The position numbers and the translations under genes were made by a program. 64,000 nucleotides of DNA, from positions 1,550,001-1,614,000 of the forward strand of contig NZ_WNKW01000001.1 of the NCBI RefSeq assembly GCF_009720775.1, given 5' to 3'. The notes beneath the pieces were generated by a model. It worked only from the letters and a program-made list of their open reading frames with translations, did no database searches and was not told where the DNA came from. Shown here piece by piece: positions 60,073-64,000 of the stretch. The stretch's first letter is position 1. The number at the start of each line of letters is the position of its first letter. This DNA comes from Pseudoduganella danionis. GTDB lineage: Bacteria > Pseudomonadota > Gammaproteobacteria > Burkholderiales > Burkholderiaceae_D.

Positions 60073-60585
60073 ATGAGAATTCAAAAAGAATCGGTACGTA
60101 CTCTTGACAAGCTTGACAGGAAAATACTGCGCATCCTGCAGGACGATGGCCGGATTTCCATGAAGGATCTGAGCGAGCAGGTGGGGCTGTCGATCACGCC
60201 GGCCATAGAGCGGGTCAAGCGCATGGAGCGCGACGGCGTGATTACCGGCTACCACGCGCGCATCCACCCGCCCGCGCTGGGCGCCAAGCTGCTGGTGTTT
60301 GTGGAAATTACGCTGAACCAGAAATCCGGTCCCGCGTTCGAGCAGTTCCGCCGCGAAGTGCTGCGCATACCGGAAGTGCTGGAATGCCATCTGGTGTCGG
60401 GCGACTTCGATTATCTGATCAAGGCGCGCATCCATGAAATGGCGGAATACCGCAAGCTGCTGGGCGATATGCTGCTCAGTCTGCCGGGCGCGGCGCAGTC
60501 CAAGAGCTATGTAGTGATGGAAGAGATCAAGGAAACCTTGAGCCTGCCTACCGAGCTCAGTAGCGCGCAGACGGGCGCACGCTAG
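60073..60585 (+). CDS. lrp: Lrp/AsnC family regulator (Lrp-like)
   Basis: A 170-residue regulator. HTH at ~10-60 (LDKLDRKILRILQDDGRISMKDLSEQVGLSITPAIERVKRMERDGVITGYHARIHP) and the RAM effector domain (LLVFVEITLNQKSGPAFEQFRREVLRIPEVLECHLVSGDFDYLIKARIHEMAEYRKLLG), close to E. coli Lrp in length and motif. It binds leucine or alanine and in this position most likely controls dadA across the 101-base AT-rich divergent gap. TGTTCA (59990) and TGAACA (60052) in that gap form a widely spaced inverted pair. The name bkdR or dadR is possible; paralogues cannot be excluded. Confidence 0.9.
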   Translation: MRIQKESVRTLDKLDRKILRILQDDGRISMKDLSEQVGLSITPAIERVKRMERDGVITGYHARIHPPALGAKLLVFVEITLNQKSGPAFEQFRREVLRIPEVLECHLVSGDFDYLIKARIHEMAEYRKLLGDMLLSLPGAAQSKSYVVMEEIKETLSLPTELSSAQTGAR

Positions 60586-60699
60586 CCGGCCGCGGTGTGG
60601 GCTGCAGCACACGCCAGACTAGGCGCAGCCGCATGAAACTGCTAGGCTGCTTGCTCTCCATCCGCGCACAACTGGGCGGCCTTTTTTCGGAAGAAAACC

Positions 60700-61452
60700 A
60701 TGAAAGCTCTGATCCTGTTGACTGGCAGTTTGCTGATGCTGCAGGCACACGGCGATGAATATGCGCCCGTCACGCCTTACCGGCCATCCGTATCCAGTCC
60801 TGCGCAACTGCCGGCTGCCGGCCAGCTGGAGCTGGAGCTGGGCGGGCTGGTCAGCAAGAACGATGACGGCCGGCGCGCCAGCCTGCCTTACACGCTGAAG
60901 CTGGCCTTCGATAGCGCATGGGGGCTGGTGCTGGGCGGCGAAGGACTAGTCGCGACGCCGGCAGCAGACGGACGCCAGCGCGGCATCGGTGACACCCAGC
61001 TCGTACTTAAACGGGCTTACGTGTTCAGCGACGAGTCGGCGCTGGGCCTGGAGCTGGGTGCCAAGCTGCCCACGGCGCGCAGCAGCATCGGTAGCGGCAA
61101 GGCCGATTACAGCGTGAACGGCATCGTCAGCCAGGACATGGGCGCGCTGCATATGGATGCCAATCTGAACCTGACCCGTCTGGGCGCGATAGATCCGGGC
61201 AGCGGGCGTACCCAGGCGGGCATATCGGCCGCATTCTCGATGGCACTGGATGAGCGCTGGGGTGTGACGGGCGAGTGGTCGGGCAGCCAGCGCCGCGCCA
61301 GCGCGCGTAACGCCCAGCTATTGCTGGCACTCAGCTTCAGTCCCAGCAAGCTGCTGATGCTGGACTTCGGCCTGACCCATGGGCTGACGGCGGCCACGCC
61401 GAGCTGGTCCGTGTTCAGCGGTGCCGTGCTGCCGCTGGCGCGCCTGTGGTGA
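60700..61452 (+). CDS. Outer-membrane barrel protein (phenol-degradation MetA-like transporter family)
   Basis: A 250-residue exported protein: short signal peptide (~1-18, LQAHGDE), then repeated amphipathic strands (GQLELELGGLVSKNDDG, GLVLGGEGLVATPAADG, IGDTQLVLKRAYVFSDESALGLELGAKLPTA, ADYSVNGIVSQDMGALHMDANLNLTRLG) ending LPLARLW. The pattern is that of the Phenol_MetA_deg/transporter-like barrel family. It ends 3 bases before the convergent sensorless kinase gene. Function unknown; small-molecule channel or assembly factor are the usual guesses. Confidence 0.78.
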   Translation: MKALILLTGSLLMLQAHGDEYAPVTPYRPSVSSPAQLPAAGQLELELGGLVSKNDDGRRASLPYTLKLAFDSAWGLVLGGEGLVATPAADGRQRGIGDTQLVLKRAYVFSDESALGLELGAKLPTARSSIGSGKADYSVNGIVSQDMGALHMDANLNLTRLGAIDPGSGRTQAGISAAFSMALDERWGVTGEWSGSQRRASARNAQLLLALSFSPSKLLMLDFGLTHGLTAATPSWSVFSGAVLPLARLW

Positions 61453-61455
61453 TGC

Positions 61456-62211
61456 CTAGCTGCTGGCGGGCTTGGGCAGCACCACCGTCAGCAGTGCCCC
61501 GCCATCGGGATGGTTGCTCAGGCTGAGCGTGCCACCGAGATAGGCGGCCCGTTCGCGCACGGTGCGCAAGCCGAATTTGCCCTTGCTCCAGTCATTGCCA
61601 GCGAGCAGACCCACGCCGTTATCCTTGATCCGCAGCGAAATGCTGTGCGCCGTTTCATCCACCAGCACGTCGATGGCACTGGCATGGGCATGCAGGGCGA
61701 CGTTGCGCAAGCCTTCTTCCAGCGCATGCAAAAGCACCACGCCATGGCTGCGCGGGCATTGCAGCTCCTGCTCGGGCTGGCAGCAGCGCACGGTGATGTG
61801 ATGTTGTTCGCCAAACTGCTCGGCCGCTTCGCACAGGGCGACGCGCACACCGAGAAATTCCAGCCTGTCGTTCCATAGCCGCATCTGCATCTGCCGGTTG
61901 GTTTCCACCACTTGCTGCAGCAACTGCTTCATCTGGGCCGCGCGGTCCTGCAGGGCCGGATCGGGCGGTAATTTCTGCGTGAGCAAACCCAGATGCATGG
62001 TCAGCGCGGTCAGGCTGGAACCCAGGCTGTCGTGTAGCTGGCGCGAGAGCGAGCGGCGCTCGTTGTCCCAGCAGTTATGCAGATGGCCCAGCAGGTCGCT
62101 CAGCTCGGCGTTGCGCAAGGCCGCAGGGTGCTGGGCCGGTGGGGTGGGCGACGCTGGTGCAGGGTGGGCGGACATGGCGGACTCGCAGACAGGATCAGGT
62201 TGCGCGATCAT
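61456..62211 (-). CDS. Sensorless NarX-type (HisKA_3) histidine kinase
   Basis: A ~251-residue soluble kinase. After a Pro/Ala-rich start, residues ~40-110 are HisKA_3 (NERRSLSRQLHDSLGSSLTALTMHLGLL, phospho-His in QLHDSLG) and ~130-250 an HATPase (LLHALEEGLRNVALHAHASAID; IKDNGVGL; GKFGLRTVRERAAYLGGTLSL). No sensor or membrane part, so it must be told what to sense by a partner or be constitutive. Normally paired with a NarL/LuxR regulator, which is absent here; the nearby receiver-GGDEF protein (62794-63765) is a possible partner. Start ambiguous: ATG 62211 or 62175. Confidence 0.85.
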   Translation of the reverse strand: MIAQPDPVCESAMSAHPAPASPTPPAQHPAALRNAELSDLLGHLHNCWDNERRSLSRQLHDSLGSSLTALTMHLGLLTQKLPPDPALQDRAAQMKQLLQQVVETNRQMQMRLWNDRLEFLGVRVALCEAAEQFGEQHHITVRCCQPEQELQCPRSHGVVLLHALEEGLRNVALHAHASAIDVLVDETAHSISLRIKDNGVGLLAGNDWSKGKFGLRTVRERAAYLGGTLSLSNHPDGGALLTVVLPKPASS

Positions 62212-62350
62212 ACCCGAGCGCGGAAAAATGTGGCGCACGATGGCGCTTTGTCGCGTGCGCGCATCACCCCGCTGGCAGCGTGGGCTGGCGCACAGAGTAA
62301 AAACGGTGGCGCGGCCAGAATGGCATCTCGCGCCCGGCGCAGGAGGATAG

Positions 62351-63765
<1,415 letters not shown>

Positions 63766-63861
63766 AGGGATCCCGGTCGATAAGTTCTGCTGGCGCTTAG
63801 GCCATTTCTAATGGATTCATGTTAGCGCACGATGATTTTGCGCGTCGCACACATGCAATAT

Positions 63862-63877
63862 ATTTCCATGTGGAAAT
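63862..63877. repeat. Inverted repeat ATTTCC-ATGT-GGAAAT
   Basis: A perfect 16-base interrupted palindrome about 100 bases upstream of the receiver-GGDEF gene. TATATT-like sequence adjoins it on the minus strand, so it may overlap a promoter. Confidence 0.35.
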
Positions 63878-63955
63878 TAATTGTACATGTTTCTTTCTGG
63901 ATTTGGTAGTTTATCCAAAGAAATTAATCTGATTTGTCTAAGCTTGCTTTTTTGT

Positions 63956-64000
63956 TCACTCGGGTGCTGGCGCTTGCGCTGGCAGGCGCAGCGTGAAGCG
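63956..64000 (-). CDS. C-terminal end of a gene entering from the right (kinase-like tail)
   Basis: The last 14 codons and stop of a leftward gene cut by the window edge. The visible peptide RFTLRLPAQAPAPE is a typical end of a histidine kinase HATPase domain (G-x-x-F-x-L-x-L-P), but this is too short for certainty. If so, it could be the partner of the receiver-GGDEF gene just downstream. Confidence 0.45.
   Translation of the reverse strand, partial: RFTLRLPAQAPAPE

Overview
The window is about 62-65% GC by eye, gene-dense, and almost entirely chromosomal housekeeping and signalling DNA of a motile, facultatively respiring betaproteobacterium. Burkholderiales/Oxalobacteraceae-like is my best guess, from the mix of PHA synthase, MaoC-Pta fusion, CcoG, DadA/Lrp and many chemotaxis and c-di-GMP proteins. 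I see no rRNA, tRNA, CRISPR array, insertion sequence or prophage.

Layout. 0-5 kb: N-terminal part of a P-type ATPase, a cytochrome b561, an Aer-like chemoreceptor, a small basic-tailed protein with its own promoter and terminator, and a DUF2459 lipoprotein. 5-7.6 kb: a tightly overlapped operon of chalcone-isomerase-like protein, GPH/MFS carrier and DUF3833 lipoprotein. 7.7-15 kb: HD-GYP protein with a zinc-ribbon tail, MocR regulator divergent from ccoG, MerR regulator divergent from an Old Yellow Enzyme, LysR divergent from a TauE/SafE permease. 15-25 kb: signalling block (GAF-GGDEF, two chemoreceptors, PAS-GGDEF-EAL, and a Cache-PAS-PAS kinase paired with an ANTAR antiterminator). 25-30 kb: DeoR/MFS pair, an unknown protein, and LysR divergent from an SbtA-type bicarbonate carrier.

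30-41 kb is the most coherent metabolic region: usp and maoC-pta, a NodT/HlyD/RbbA/YhhJ-type efflux operon, and a PHA synthase. Perfect FNR/Anr boxes (TTGAT-N4-ATCAA) precede each of the three transcription units, at class II spacing from candidate -10 elements. This predicts an oxygen-responsive module linking acetyl-CoA/acetyl-phosphate, polyester storage, stress protein and export.

41-47.6 kb holds an overlapped relay operon (histidine kinase, Hpt, hybrid kinase), a response regulator built back-to-front (excisionase-like HTH first, receiver second), and a receiver-HD-GYP regulator coupled to an 84-residue XRE-like protein. 47.7-52.3 kb: a double TetR protein, a secreted SurE-type phosphatase with a lipoprotein behind a candidate Pho box, and a fourth chemoreceptor. 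52.7-57 kb: an operon of outer-membrane barrel, PstS-like periplasmic protein and Cache-PAS-GGDEF-EAL protein, which looks like a trans-envelope c-di-GMP sensor. 57-64 kb: a small membrane protein, an HDOD protein with a predicted leaderless mRNA, dadA/lrp, an outer-membrane protein, a sensorless NarX-type kinase, a FPASDP-motif protein, a receiver-GGDEF protein and the tail of another gene.

Functions come from family motifs read in the translations. Regulatory sites come from visual matching only, and no database search was possible.
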